DNA from: CALAEC01 sp050692915 | GTDB taxonomy: Bacteria; Actinomycetota; UBA4738; CALAEC01 | Reading direction: 5' to 3' | DNA: 27,158 nucleotides | NCBI GenBank assembly: GCA_050692915.1 | Contig: JBOGVU010000031.1 | Span: forward strand, 1 to 27,158 | Shown: in pieces, positions 1 to 8,193 of the stretch | Layout: every line of letters begins with the position of its first letter | Position numbering within the stretch: position 1 is the first letter of the stretch | The notes under the pieces: generated by a model | Database searches by the model: none | The model's input: only the letters and a program-made list of their open reading frames with translations | Told to the model about the DNA's origin: nothing | Position numbers and translations under genes: made by a program

Positions 1-581
1 GCCTTCTGCTCCCCGGCGTCGGGGAGGGTGCCGGTCAGCTTGTCCGCGGCGGTCCTGGTGTCGCGGGCCTCCCTACGGGCGGCCGTGCGGGCCTGGTCCA
101 CGGGACGGATCCCCAGCAGCCGGAGAACCATCTCCTTCCTCTTGGCCTTGGTCACGTCGCTGAACGCATCGAGCTGCTTCTGCTCGGCGAACACCGAGGC
201 TCGGAACACGTGCACGTCCATGTGCAGGAGCCCCTGGATCGCCCGGCCGACCTCCGTGACGCCGGCTGCCAGCTGACGGTCGCCCACGAACAACTCGGCC
301 TCCGTCTGATGGTTCCGGCCCCGGATCGTGCGGCGGACCTCGTACTGGCTGCCGCCGTGCTCGAAGACCAGTCGCACGACGCAGTCCGTGAGGACGCCGC
401 CGGTGCGGATCTGGTCTCGGTGGGTCCGGGCCATCCCGAAGCACGCGAACCCGATCGACTCCACCAGCGAGGACTTGCCGGCCCCGTTCGGCCCGAAGAT
501 CCCGATCACCCGAGCCGGCAGCTCCAGATCCACCTCCTCGAACACCCGGAAGTTGCGGAGAGACAGCTCCAGGATCCTCAT
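1..581 (-). CDS. sbcC: Rad50/SbcC-type ATPase, N-terminal part (runs off the window)
   Basis: This is the N-terminal 193 residues of an SMC-like ABC ATPase that would partner the Mre11-type nuclease encoded just upstream. The start MRILELSLRNF is followed by a textbook P-loop, GPNGAGKSS, at residues 30-38. A Q-loop-like segment (FAEQKQLDAF, residues 131-140) follows, then a charged stretch after about residue 145 that would lead into the coiled coil. The ATG (579-581) overlaps the TGA of the mre11 gene as ATGA, so the two are translationally coupled. The zinc hook, signature motif and Walker B lie beyond the window edge. RecF or RecN are less likely, because the Q-loop context and the mre11 neighbour both fit Rad50/SbcC. 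Confidence 0.88.
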   Translation of the reverse strand, partial: MRILELSLRNFRVFEEVDLELPARVIGIFGPNGAGKSSLVESIGFACFGMARTHRDQIRTGGVLTDCVVRLVFEHGGSQYEVRRTIRGRNHQTEAELFVGDRQLAAGVTEVGRAIQGLLHMDVHVFRASVFAEQKQLDAFSDVTKAKRKEMVLRLLGIRPVDQARTAARREARDTRTAADKLTGTLPDAGEQK

Positions 582-1714
582 TCGCTCTCCGCCTGCGCCG
601 CCTCCAGGAACCGGCGCCCCGTGTCCCGGACCCGCTCGCGATCGAGCCCCGCCAGGTCCTGGCCCTCCACGTACCCGTCCCACTCGGCCTCCAGGCCGCC
701 GATGGTCGCGTCGGCCTGGACCGGCAGCGCGCCGAGCGCGTAGTCCGGCTCCACCTGGACGTGGAGCGACCCGGGCACCGCCTCCCGCCACTCCTCGGCC
801 GGGACCTGTCGGAACGTCGCGGGGTCGACCTCGGCCAGGAACACCCGGGCGATGGCGCCCTGCGGACAGCCCTCGGCGGCCCGGCCGACCGCATCGACGA
901 GCTCCGACGGTCCCATCCCGGCCGCGTCCACCCCGAAGGTCTCCAGGGGCCGCTCCCCGGGGTTGGGGTGGTGCTCCACGGTCCCGGCCTCGGTGTCGAG
1001 CACGACGAGCCCCTTCGGCCCGGCGCCCTTGGGCCGGTCGGCGAACCAGAACGAGTCGGTTGACCCCGCGTACCAGGTCCGTTTCGACACCTTCTGGTGA
1101 ACGTGGTAGTGGCCGAGCACCACGTGATCGAACCGCCGGTCGAACACCCCCTCCTCGACCTCGAGCTCGTTGATGTCCCGGTACTGCCGGACGGGGAGCG
1201 AGGTCAGGGCCACGTGGGCCAGGAGCACGCTGGTCGCGTCGGCATGCAGGTGGGCCGCGGAGCGCTCGATCTCCTCTCGGAAATCACCCTCGGACAGGGT
1301 CTGGGGCACGGCGTGGACCCGGACGCCGGCGAGGTCGGCGGTGACCGCCTCCATGGCCCAGGCGAAGGTCACGTTCGAGAAGAACTCCTCCAGGGCCGCG
1401 TACGGCGATCCCGTGCCCCGGAGCCTCGGCGTGTCGTGGTTCCCGGAGATGGCCACCCCTGGCAGGCCCGCGTCCTGGAGGCGCTTCAGGCCGATGGCCA
1501 CCCGAGTGAACACGCGGTACGACGGACGGGCGTGGTCGAAGATGTCGCCGAGCCACAGGAACCCTTCCGGCTCGAGCTCCACGGTCCGATCCATCGCCCA
1601 GTCGAAGGAGGCCAGGAAGTCCTCCTCTCGTACGTTGCGGCCCTCGTCGTCCCGGAGGTGGGCCAGGTGCGTCCGTCCCAGGTGCGCATCGCCCACCGCG
1701 ACCAGGCGGGCCAC
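578..1714 (-). CDS. sbcD: Mre11/SbcD-type DNA exonuclease
   Basis: A calcineurin-like metallophosphoesterase of 378 residues that should act as the nuclease of an Mre11-Rad50 complex, trimming DNA double-strand ends and hairpins. All phosphoesterase motifs are visible: D9 and H11 in GDAHLG, GDIFDH at 56-61, GNHD at 91-94, an H at 167 in LLAHV, and GHYH at 201-204. The C-terminal 120 residues would be the capping and Rad50-binding region. The length matches archaeal Mre11 and bacterial SbcD. The GTG start (1712-1714) shares a base with the TAG of herA. A longer open frame upstream exists, but it only shadows herA in another frame. Third gene of the nurA-herA-mre11-rad50 operon. Confidence 0.92.
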   Translation of the reverse strand: MARLVAVGDAHLGRTHLAHLRDDEGRNVREEDFLASFDWAMDRTVELEPEGFLWLGDIFDHARPSYRVFTRVAIGLKRLQDAGLPGVAISGNHDTPRLRGTGSPYAALEEFFSNVTFAWAMEAVTADLAGVRVHAVPQTLSEGDFREEIERSAAHLHADATSVLLAHVALTSLPVRQYRDINELEVEEGVFDRRFDHVVLGHYHVHQKVSKRTWYAGSTDSFWFADRPKGAGPKGLVVLDTEAGTVEHHPNPGERPLETFGVDAAGMGPSELVDAVGRAAEGCPQGAIARVFLAEVDPATFRQVPAEEWREAVPGSLHVQVEPDYALGALPVQADATIGGLEAEWDGYVEGQDLAGLDRERVRDTGRRFLEAAQAESE

Positions 1715-3288
1715 TACTCCGCGAATCCCTTCGACGCCTCCGCCGGCCGGTCGGGGAGGGGAGCGGGGCCCTTCACCGATTTCAGGTAGTCCTCGTACAG
1801 GTACACCCTGGCGGGCAGGGCGAACGGCGCCTCGAGGCTCGTGACGATGGCCTCGCCCGGCATCAGCGTTTGGATCTCCGGCCCGAGGTCCTTGATGTCC
1901 TGCTTCGACGACCCTCGGAGGATGTTCCGGTCCTTCTCGTCGGCCAGCCCCAGGATGAAGAACGTGTTGAACTGGGACAGCAGCTCGTCGTCGAGCAGCT
2001 TCGGCTGCTGGCTCACCGCGCACAGGCCGACCTTGAACTTCCGGCCCTCGCGGGCGGTCCGGGGGAACACGTTCTCGTCCGATCGCTTCGCCCGGGAAAG
2101 CACCCGCTGGGCCTCTTCCAGGGCCACGATGGTGGGAGGCAGGGTGGCGAACCGGTCCCGGTCCTCCAGGTAGGCCTCGGCGTTGGCGTCGAGGAGTCGC
2201 CGGGTGATCACCGAGGCCACCAGGACCTCCTCGACGTCGGACAGCCCCGAGGTTTCCACGAGCACGGAGTAGCCATCCGACAGCTCGCCCACGATCCGCT
2301 CGGACAGGGAGGCCTGCGAGGTGTCGCGGCTGATGCAGGGGAGCTCCAGGATCCGCTGGGCCCGGCGACGGATGACCTGGATGGTCGAGGTGGCCGCCCC
2401 CACCTGCTTGGCCAGCTCCTCGGGGTCCTCGGCCTCGTCGGCCACGGCCGGCATCCAGTCGTCCCGGTACAGGCGGGCCAGACGGTAGATGGCATCGATC
2501 TGAGCGGGGCTCCAGTCGTAGGCGGCCTGGAGGTCGCCCAGGGTGATCTCCCCGAGCGTGAGCCTGAGGGCGGTGGCCTGGGCACCCAGGCCCGGTCGGG
2601 TGGCGTACACCTTCAGCCTCTCCGCGGCCCAGGGATGGTCTCGCAGCCCCCGCCGAGTGCCCCCTCCGCCGTCGAGGTACTCCCCGTGCGGGTCGAACAG
2701 GAGCACCGCGCACCGGCCCTGGGACTCCAGGATCGTGCCGGCCAGCACCTTCATCAGGTTCGACTTGCCCATCCCCGTGGTGGCGAAGACCCCCACGTGA
2801 GAGGCGAGGGTGGCGCCGTGGATCCCGACCTCCAGGTCGATGGTGTCCTCGCCGCTCCGGAGGAGCCCCACCCGCAGGTCGCCCATCCGGCCCCCTAGGA
2901 ACGCGAAATCCTCGGCCGTGGGAGCGGTCACCCTGGCGAACTGCGCCGGGAGGGACTTCGGCTTGCGGAACTCGCCTGCCGCGTCGACGTACCCGAGCGG
3001 GGCACACTCGGCCACCTTGTACAGGCGCTGCTCGGGGTCGTGGATCGAGTAGGGCGTGTCCGTCACGTCGCCGGCCATGTACGCGCCGGCGGCGCGTTCT
3101 GCCCAATTCGGGTCGGTGGAGTCCGAGCCGTAGGTCACGTCGATGACCCGGAAGAGGTGCCGACGGCCGCGCTCGGCGTCGTCGGCCGCCAGCAGCTCGC
3201 CCAGGAACAGGTCGGTCCCGTAGAACGATCGGAACCGCGCGTCCAGCACGCTCTTACCGAAGATGCGGCCCTTGTGGTCGTCGGTCAC
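1714..3288 (-). CDS. herA: HerA-type hexameric DNA translocase/helicase
   Basis: A 524-residue FtsK/HerA-superfamily ATPase. In archaea HerA forms a hexamer that pumps DNA and stimulates NurA during end resection. The first ~160 residues are compatible with the HAS-barrel region. Walker A is ATTGMGKS (169-176), followed by the HerA-like FDPHGEY (198-204). Walker B is IVALEEAQ (387-394), and a sensor-like segment CAVSQQPKLLDDELLSQ lies near 423-439. The GTG start (3286-3288) overlaps the nurA TGA as GTGA, so the frame upstream of it is not coding. The direct nurA neighbour supports a HerA role over a conjugative or FtsK role. Confidence 0.93.
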   Translation of the reverse strand: MTDDHKGRIFGKSVLDARFRSFYGTDLFLGELLAADDAERGRRHLFRVIDVTYGSDSTDPNWAERAAGAYMAGDVTDTPYSIHDPEQRLYKVAECAPLGYVDAAGEFRKPKSLPAQFARVTAPTAEDFAFLGGRMGDLRVGLLRSGEDTIDLEVGIHGATLASHVGVFATTGMGKSNLMKVLAGTILESQGRCAVLLFDPHGEYLDGGGGTRRGLRDHPWAAERLKVYATRPGLGAQATALRLTLGEITLGDLQAAYDWSPAQIDAIYRLARLYRDDWMPAVADEAEDPEELAKQVGAATSTIQVIRRRAQRILELPCISRDTSQASLSERIVGELSDGYSVLVETSGLSDVEEVLVASVITRRLLDANAEAYLEDRDRFATLPPTIVALEEAQRVLSRAKRSDENVFPRTAREGRKFKVGLCAVSQQPKLLDDELLSQFNTFFILGLADEKDRNILRGSSKQDIKDLGPEIQTLMPGEAIVTSLEAPFALPARVYLYEDYLKSVKGPAPLPDRPAEASKGFAE

Positions 3289-4352
3289 GATCGGTTCAGC
3301 ACCTCGTGGAAGTCCTGGAACAGCGTCTCGATGTCGTCCTCGCCCATGCCCGCGCCGGCCAGCGCGCCTCGGAAGGAGCGGCGGAGGTCGGCCACGGCGT
3401 AGCCGGAGACCCTGGCCGCCCGGTGAGCCCGAGCCAGCGGATAGGGGTATCCGACGAAGGCCGCGTCGTCCGAGCACCCCGCCAGACGGGCCAGGATCTC
3501 CAAGGGGTCGGCGGGCCCACGGGCCACGTCCACCCGGAACGCATGCCCGGCCGTGGCGGCCAGGCGGGCCACGAAGATCTCCCCGACGTAGAGCCGCCGG
3601 AACACCGGATCCGTGGAGATGCGGGCCGTCCACGGCGTCCGCCCCAGCTCCCGGTCGCCCCGGCGCTTCAGGAGCCCGACCAGCGGCGCGTTCCGACCCC
3701 AGAACAGCGTGGAGGCCTTGACCACGCCGGCCAGGTGCACCCCGCGCTCGACCGCCTCCTGGTGGATGCCCCGGATGACGTCCGCCGGAACCAACGGCCC
3801 GCCGTGGAGGGAGCCGTCCACCAGGACGAGGTCATCGGGTTCGGCCTCCGCCACCGTCCGCCGGACCAGATCCCACTCGTCACACTCGCGGAGGACGTCG
3901 ATCGGGCGGGTGATGCGGGGAACCTCCTTCGGCTCGGGGGCGTCCATCCGCTTCAGCCGTTCCCGGTAGAGACGAGCCGCCTCGTCGGCGGTAAGGGCCC
4001 GCACGTCCAGCGGCGGTGACTCCACCACGTCGGTCACGCCTTCCCGGAAGCGCACCCTGGCCGCCCTGGTCGCTCCGACCTGGAACGAGCGGCCGTCGGC
4101 GAGTGTGCACGATCCGCCGTCGATCGCCCAGACGGTCCCCGGTGGGGTGGGGGAGAGGGGGGTCAGCTCGAACCGGTCCGGATGGCCCTCCACGACCACG
4201 TCGTCCAGGAGCTCGAGCTGGCCCTCGGCCACCCGAACCTCGGATGCCGGCCGCTCGAGCAGATCGATCACGAACGAGGCGGCGTCCACCAGACCCCGGC
4301 TGTCAGCGAGATCGGTCCCCGCAACGGCGGCAACCGACGGGCGCCCTCCCAT
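3285..4352 (-). CDS. nurA: NurA-family 5'-3' nuclease
   Basis: A 355-residue NurA-domain protein, the nuclease partner of HerA. Two Asp-containing motifs typical of NurA are visible: AIDGGS at 76-81 and LVDGSL at 177-182. A conserved-looking KASTLF follows at 212-217. The C-terminal GYPYPLARAH segment also resembles NurA ends. The chosen ATG (4350-4352) sits 7 bases after a TATCCT hexamer, which fits a leaderless message. An in-frame TTG at 4442 would add 30 residues, but it has no ribosome site and would run into the divergent promoter. It is the first gene of the four-gene resection operon and overlaps herA by 4 bases. Function is by family; the exact start is uncertain. Confidence 0.88.
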   Translation of the reverse strand: MGGRPSVAAVAGTDLADSRGLVDAASFVIDLLERPASEVRVAEGQLELLDDVVVEGHPDRFELTPLSPTPPGTVWAIDGGSCTLADGRSFQVGATRAARVRFREGVTDVVESPPLDVRALTADEAARLYRERLKRMDAPEPKEVPRITRPIDVLRECDEWDLVRRTVAEAEPDDLVLVDGSLHGGPLVPADVIRGIHQEAVERGVHLAGVVKASTLFWGRNAPLVGLLKRRGDRELGRTPWTARISTDPVFRRLYVGEIFVARLAATAGHAFRVDVARGPADPLEILARLAGCSDDAAFVGYPYPLARAHRAARVSGYAVADLRRSFRGALAGAGMGEDDIETLFQDFHEVLNRS

Positions 4353-4359
4353 CGTCCGA

Positions 4360-4365
4360 AGGATA
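4360..4365 (-). promoter_or_regulatory. Candidate -10 element for the nurA operon
   Basis: TATCCT on the minus strand ends 7 bases before the nurA ATG. No -35 box or Shine-Dalgarno sequence is seen. The spacing fits a leaderless actinobacterial transcript starting at or next to the A of the ATG. Confidence 0.45.
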
Positions 4366-4420
4366 ACGCCCCCCTCCGACACGTTCTCGACGTCGAGCAC
4401 GCGGTGTGACAAGTCTTGGT

Positions 4421-4449
4421 TTGACAGGCGAGGGATGCCCAACTAGCAT
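4421..4449 (+). promoter_or_regulatory. Sigma-70-type promoter upstream of DUF4193 gene
   Basis: A perfect TTGACA (4421-4426), a 17-base spacer and TAGCAT (4444-4449). Transcription should begin near 4456 and read the long inverted repeat and then the DUF4193 gene. It is the strongest promoter-like sequence in the window and is divergent from nurA. Confidence 0.8.
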
Positions 4450-4469
4450 GACGTCGCTCCGCCATGGTG

Positions 4470-4551
4470 GAGCGAGGGGCCCACAGAGGCTGAGTAGAGA
4501 ACGCGGCGCCCCGGCGCTGCGGCCCCAAAGGTCTCTGTGGGCCCTTCGCTC
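4470..4551 (+). repeat. Long inverted repeat (21-bp stem) in the DUF4193 leader
   Basis: Arms at 4470-4490 and 4531-4551 pair over 21 bases with only two G:U pairs. The 40-base loop contains a second GC-rich hairpin (about 4503-4520). It lies wholly between the promoter at 4421-4449 and the GTG at 4643, so it would be transcribed as a rod-like leader structure. No T-tract follows the right arm, so a simple intrinsic terminator is unlikely. It could be a regulatory leader, a small RNA or a palindromic mini-element. I do not recognise the family. Confidence 0.7.
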
Positions 4552-4642
4552 GCCCGGGAATAGGCGGACTCCCCGTGTCGTTCCACGGACCTCGGAACAT
4601 CGCAAGGGCGTACAATGGCCCGTCCCCGGGAAAGGGGATACC

Positions 4643-4921
4643 GTGGAAGAGCCCGAGGAGACACAGAACGAGGCGCCGGCCGCCGAGGAGGCCGAGACCA
4701 GCCTCGACGAGATCATTGCCAAGAAGTCAGATGAGCCCGCGCCCGAGGAGTCGGAGGACGAGTCCGTCGTGGAGGTCGGCCGCGAGGAGCGGGTGGAGGC
4801 CCTCACGGTCAAGGTCGTGCCCCAGCAGCCCACCGAGTTCACCTGCAGGAACTGCTACCTCGTGAAGCACCGCAGCCAGCTGGCCGACAAGAAGCGGATG
4901 CTTTGCCGGGACTGCGCCTAG
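4643..4921 (+). CDS. DUF4193 zinc-ribbon protein
   Basis: A 92-residue protein of the actinobacterial DUF4193 family, function unknown. The N-terminal half is very acidic (Glu/Ala/Pro rich, residues 1-50) and probably disordered. The C-terminal part carries the family signature: VKVVPQQPTEFTC, then a CxxC (CRNC), a YLVKHRSQLA segment and a second CxxC (CRDC), which should bind one zinc. The GTG start is set by a good ribosome site, AAAGGGG, 5 bases upstream (4631-4637). The leader is about 187 bases and highly structured. The last 19 bases overlap the next gene, so expression is probably coupled to the lipoprotein acyltransferase fusion. Confidence 0.88.
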   Translation: MEEPEETQNEAPAAEEAETSLDEIIAKKSDEPAPEESEDESVVEVGREERVEALTVKVVPQQPTEFTCRNCYLVKHRSQLADKKRMLCRDCA

Positions 4922-7179
4922 GCTCCGGACCCCGGTCGCTCCCCGTCGCCCTCGTCTCGGTCATCGCGTCGGGGGTCCTCCTGTGGCTGGGGCTCCCGCC
5001 CGCGGACCTCGGTCCGATCGGGTTCGTGGCGCTCGTCCCGCTGCTGTGGGCCATCCGCGGGACCAGGGCCCGGCGGGGCGCCCTCCTCGGGCTGGCCTTC
5101 GGCCTGGTCTTCTACGGCGTCCTGCTCTCGTGGCTGATCCCGGTATCGATCCTCGCCTGGGCGGCCCTGGTCCTCGGCGTGGGGGCGTTCCTGGCCCTGT
5201 TCGGCGCGATCGTCCCGGCGCTGTGGCGTGACCAGGCCCCCATCCGGACGGCCCTGGCGGTGGGGGCGGCCTGGGCGCTGGTGGAGTGGCTCCGCGGCGT
5301 GTGGCCGTTCGGGGGCTGGAGCTGGGTGAGCCTGGGTGCCACCCAGCACGACAACCCGATCATCCTGCCGGCGGCCGCGGTGATCGGCGCGGTCGGCCTG
5401 GGGTTCCTGGTGGCAGCCGTCAACGCCCTGGTGCTCCTGGTACTGCTCCGGGTGGGGGAGCGGCGCCGGGCCATCCTCCCGGCCGCGGGCGCCGTGGGGC
5501 TGGCGTTCCTGCCCCTGGCGGTCCCGGCCGCCTCACCCGACGGCCCTCCCGTCGACGTGGCCGTGATCCAGGGGAACGTCCCGGTGGAGATCGGGACGGC
5601 CAGCCGCATCCTCGAGGACAACCTGGTGGCTGAGAATCACGCCCGCGTGCACCTCCGACTGGCGGCGGACCCGCCCGACCTGGCGATCTGGCCGGAGAAC
5701 GCCCTCGATCGCGACCCGACCGCCGACCCGGTGATCGGACCGGTGGTCCAGTCGGCCATCGTGACGGTGGGCGCCCCGACCCTGGTCGGCGCCATCACCC
5801 AGACCGACGACGGGCGGCTCCTGAACGAGAACCTCCTGTACTCGGCGGACGGAAGGGTGGTCGACCGGTACGCCAAGAACCACCTCCTGCCGTTCGGCGA
5901 GTTCGTGCCGGGCCGCCGGTTCCTCAACTGGATCCCGGACGTCCGCCGGGTACGCACTGACCTGTCCCCGGGCACCGCGCCCGGCAGGTTCCGCTCCGGC
6001 GGCGTGGGGTTCGCCTCCATCATCTGCTTCGAGAACGCCTTCCCGGACCTGGTCAGGGAGTTCGTCACCGAGGACTCGGCCTTCCTGGTGGTGTCCACGA
6101 ACAACTCCACGTTCGGGATCAGTGCGGCTCCCGAGCAGCACGTGGTCCTGTCGGAGCTCCGGGCCGTGGAGACCGGGCGATGGGTGGTCCACGCGGCGCT
6201 GTCGGGGATCAGCGCGATCATCACGCCCGGGGGAACGGTGGCCCAGCGGAGTGGCCTGTTCGAGCCGGCCCTGCTCCGGGCGCGCATCCCGACCGCCGAG
6301 GGAACGACGCTCTACGACGCGCTGGGGGGATGGCTCCCGCTGGGATTCCTGCTGCTCCTCGGCCTCGGCTACCTCGGTCCCCGCCGCGCAGCGGCGAGGG
6401 CGGTCCTTCCCTTGCCCGAGGACCATCGGGTGGCGGTGGTCCTGCCCACCTACAACGAGCGCGAGACCGTGGAGGACGTGGTGGAGCGGGTGCTGGCGGC
6501 CTCGGATCGGGTCGACGTCAAGGTCGTGGACGACTCATCACCGGACGGCACCGGCGACCTGGTCCGGAAGATGGCGGACCGGCAGCCCCGGGTGGTCCTG
6601 ATCGAGCGCCCGGAGAAGGGGGGGCTGGCCGGCGCGTATCTCGATGGCTTCGGGGCGGCCCTGGCCGAGGGATACGAACTCATCGTGGAGATGGATGCCG
6701 ATCTCTCCCACCGTCCGGAGGACCTTTCCCGGCTCCTGGAGGCCGCCCGGAACCACCACCTGGCCATCGGGAGCCGGTACGTCCCGGGCGGGCGGGTCCG
6801 GAACTGGGGCCTGGTTCGACGGGTCCTTTCTCGGGGCGGCAACCTGTACGTCCGGATCCTGCTTGGCCTCCCCGTGGCCGACGCCACCAGCGGGTTCCGG
6901 GTCTACCGACGCGAGGCCCTCCGGGAGCTCGTCACCCACCGGCTCCGGTCCGAGGGCTACGCCTTCCAGGTCGAGCTGGCGTACAGGGCCTGGCGCCGGG
7001 GCCTGGTCGTCGGCGAAGTGCCCATCACGTTCGAGGAACGCCGCCACGGCCACTCCAAGATCTCCCGGGCCATCGTGGTCGAGGCACTGTGGCAGGTGGC
7101 CGTCTGGGCGCTGCGCGATCGGCTGCTGCGCCGCCGGCCGCCTTCCAGGCAGCGGCATCCCTCTGCGCAACGGGCGTGA
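4903..7179 (+). CDS. ppm1: Fused apolipoprotein N-acyltransferase / polyprenol-phosphate mannose synthase
   Basis: A 758-residue two-domain membrane protein with the same domain order as mycobacterial Ppm1. Residues 1-205 hold several hydrophobic helices. Residues 215-465 are a nitrilase-fold domain with the Lnt catalytic triad in place: E265 (WPEN), K325 (YAKNHLLPFGEF) and C375 (IICFEN). It should add the third acyl chain to lipoproteins. After another hydrophobic helix (475-492), residues 508-740 form a GT2 glycosyltransferase: VVLPTYNERE, VVDDSSPDGT, and a DxD at D598/D600 (EMDADLSHRPED). This half makes polyprenyl-phosphate mannose from GDP-mannose. The start is a TTG inside the DUF4193 gene; no other start codon precedes the first helix. 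It may supply mannose donors made with the help of the nucleotidyltransferase at 17865-20366. Confidence 0.92.
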   Translation: MPGLRLGSGPRSLPVALVSVIASGVLLWLGLPPADLGPIGFVALVPLLWAIRGTRARRGALLGLAFGLVFYGVLLSWLIPVSILAWAALVLGVGAFLALFGAIVPALWRDQAPIRTALAVGAAWALVEWLRGVWPFGGWSWVSLGATQHDNPIILPAAAVIGAVGLGFLVAAVNALVLLVLLRVGERRRAILPAAGAVGLAFLPLAVPAASPDGPPVDVAVIQGNVPVEIGTASRILEDNLVAENHARVHLRLAADPPDLAIWPENALDRDPTADPVIGPVVQSAIVTVGAPTLVGAITQTDDGRLLNENLLYSADGRVVDRYAKNHLLPFGEFVPGRRFLNWIPDVRRVRTDLSPGTAPGRFRSGGVGFASIICFENAFPDLVREFVTEDSAFLVVSTNNSTFGISAAPEQHVVLSELRAVETGRWVVHAALSGISAIITPGGTVAQRSGLFEPALLRARIPTAEGTTLYDALGGWLPLGFLLLLGLGYLGPRRAAARAVLPLPEDHRVAVVLPTYNERETVEDVVERVLAASDRVDVKVVDDSSPDGTGDLVRKMADRQPRVVLIERPEKGGLAGAYLDGFGAALAEGYELIVEMDADLSHRPEDLSRLLEAARNHHLAIGSRYVPGGRVRNWGLVRRVLSRGGNLYVRILLGLPVADATSGFRVYRREALRELVTHRLRSEGYAFQVELAYRAWRRGLVVGEVPITFEERRHGHSKISRAIVVEALWQVAVWALRDRLLRRRPPSRQRHPSAQRA

Positions 7180-7305
7180 ATATGAGGACCCGCCCTGCTC
7201 GTGCCGGTCCGGTCAAAGCCCGATAAGGAACATTACGTCAAGTTGGCTTTAGGGAGGGAGCAGGCTCCGTGCGCTCCCCACCGGCGGATGGGAAGATGCG
7301 GCCCG

Positions 7306-8184
7306 ATGCAGACGCGGGGATCTCGCCCGATCGGGCCGGCGCTGCCGGCGGCGGGGGGCGCGCTCCTGTTCGTGGCAGCGCTGTTCCTCCCGTTCCAGGT
7401 CCGGTCGGGGACCGAACAGACGATCCTTGACCTGGATCAGGGCTTCCGGGTGTGGGGGTCGCTGGCGGTGGGACCCCTGGGCGTCCTGATCGCGGCGGTG
7501 GCCGGAGGGTGGCTCCTGCTGGGCCCGTGGAGCGCTCGGCGAGCGGCCGGGCTGATCATAGCGGCGGGGCTGTGGGGGACGCTGCGGGGCGCCGCGATCC
7601 TGGGGGTGTCGTGGTTCCCTGGCGGCGCCGCCGGCGATGCCGTCGATCCCGGGATCGGGTCGTACTTGGCCCTGGCCGGCGGAATCCTCATCCTGCTCGC
7701 CGGGGTCGCGGCGTTCGCCCGGGCGCCGGCGGAGGACGGGGCCAGGAGCCGGGCGATATGCGTGTTGGCGCTGGTGAGCGCGATCGGATACGCGCTCTCG
7801 AACCTGGTCTCGGCGGCCCGGCTGGCTCCCCCGGAGTTCGAGCCCACTGAGATCGCCGTGGTCAACCTGTCCTCACCCGACATGACGCTCCTGTGGGAGG
7901 GACTGCTTCCCGGGGTGATCACGATCGTGCTCCTTCTCTCCGCCATGCGGATCCTCACCGGCACCGCCGGGGGCACGGGCGCGCTCCTGATGGGGCTCGG
8001 CCTGATCACCGCCCTTCAATTCGCCGGCATCATGGCCTGGGCCTCCAGCGGAGCCATCAGGTTCCTCTCCCCCACGCTTGGCGGATGGCTCGGCATCGCC
8101 ACCGGAGCGCTGCTGTTCGTAACCGGCCTCCTCTCCCCCACCGAGCCGGCTCCGCGAGCGGCGGCGGTCCCCGAGACGGCCTGA
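7306..8184 (+). CDS. Polytopic membrane protein, unknown function
   Basis: A 292-residue protein with about seven or eight hydrophobic segments (starting near residues 13, 53, 80, 122, 150, 195, 225 and 258) joined by short loops. I recognise no catalytic or transport motif. The ATG at 7306 is chosen because the preceding sequence (open from GTG 7201) encodes a polar, atypical stretch, and the first membrane helix starts soon after this ATG. An ATG at 7288 is an alternative. Neither has a convincing ribosome site, so the start is uncertain. The 126 bases before it hold only a weak short inverted repeat. It ends 9 bases from the convergent gcvPB stop. Confidence 0.7.
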   Translation: MQTRGSRPIGPALPAAGGALLFVAALFLPFQVRSGTEQTILDLDQGFRVWGSLAVGPLGVLIAAVAGGWLLLGPWSARRAAGLIIAAGLWGTLRGAAILGVSWFPGGAAGDAVDPGIGSYLALAGGILILLAGVAAFARAPAEDGARSRAICVLALVSAIGYALSNLVSAARLAPPEFEPTEIAVVNLSSPDMTLLWEGLLPGVITIVLLLSAMRILTGTAGGTGALLMGLGLITALQFAGIMAWASSGAIRFLSPTLGGWLGIATGALLFVTGLLSPTEPAPRAAAVPETA

Positions 8185-8193
8185 TCGCCCGCC

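Noticed and set aside
578..3106. A single 842-residue frame that could be read as a protein fused upstream of Mre11.
   Set aside because: The upstream 460 residues are an out-of-frame reading of herA. The GTG at 1714 precedes the first phosphoesterase motif and overlaps the herA stop in the usual way.
1..4352. Reading the HerA/NurA operon as a phage-defence system of the HerA-plus-effector kind.
   Set aside because: There is no Sir2, DUF4297 or other effector. The Mre11 and Rad50 genes and the housekeeping surroundings fit DNA repair better.
4353..4442. An N-terminal extension of NurA from a TTG at 4442.
   Set aside because: It has no ribosome site and overlaps the strong divergent promoter, while a leaderless ATG at 4352 is well placed.
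7180..7305. A riboswitch or small RNA before the membrane-protein gene.
   Set aside because: Only a weak short inverted repeat is visible; no known motif or promoter could be recognised.
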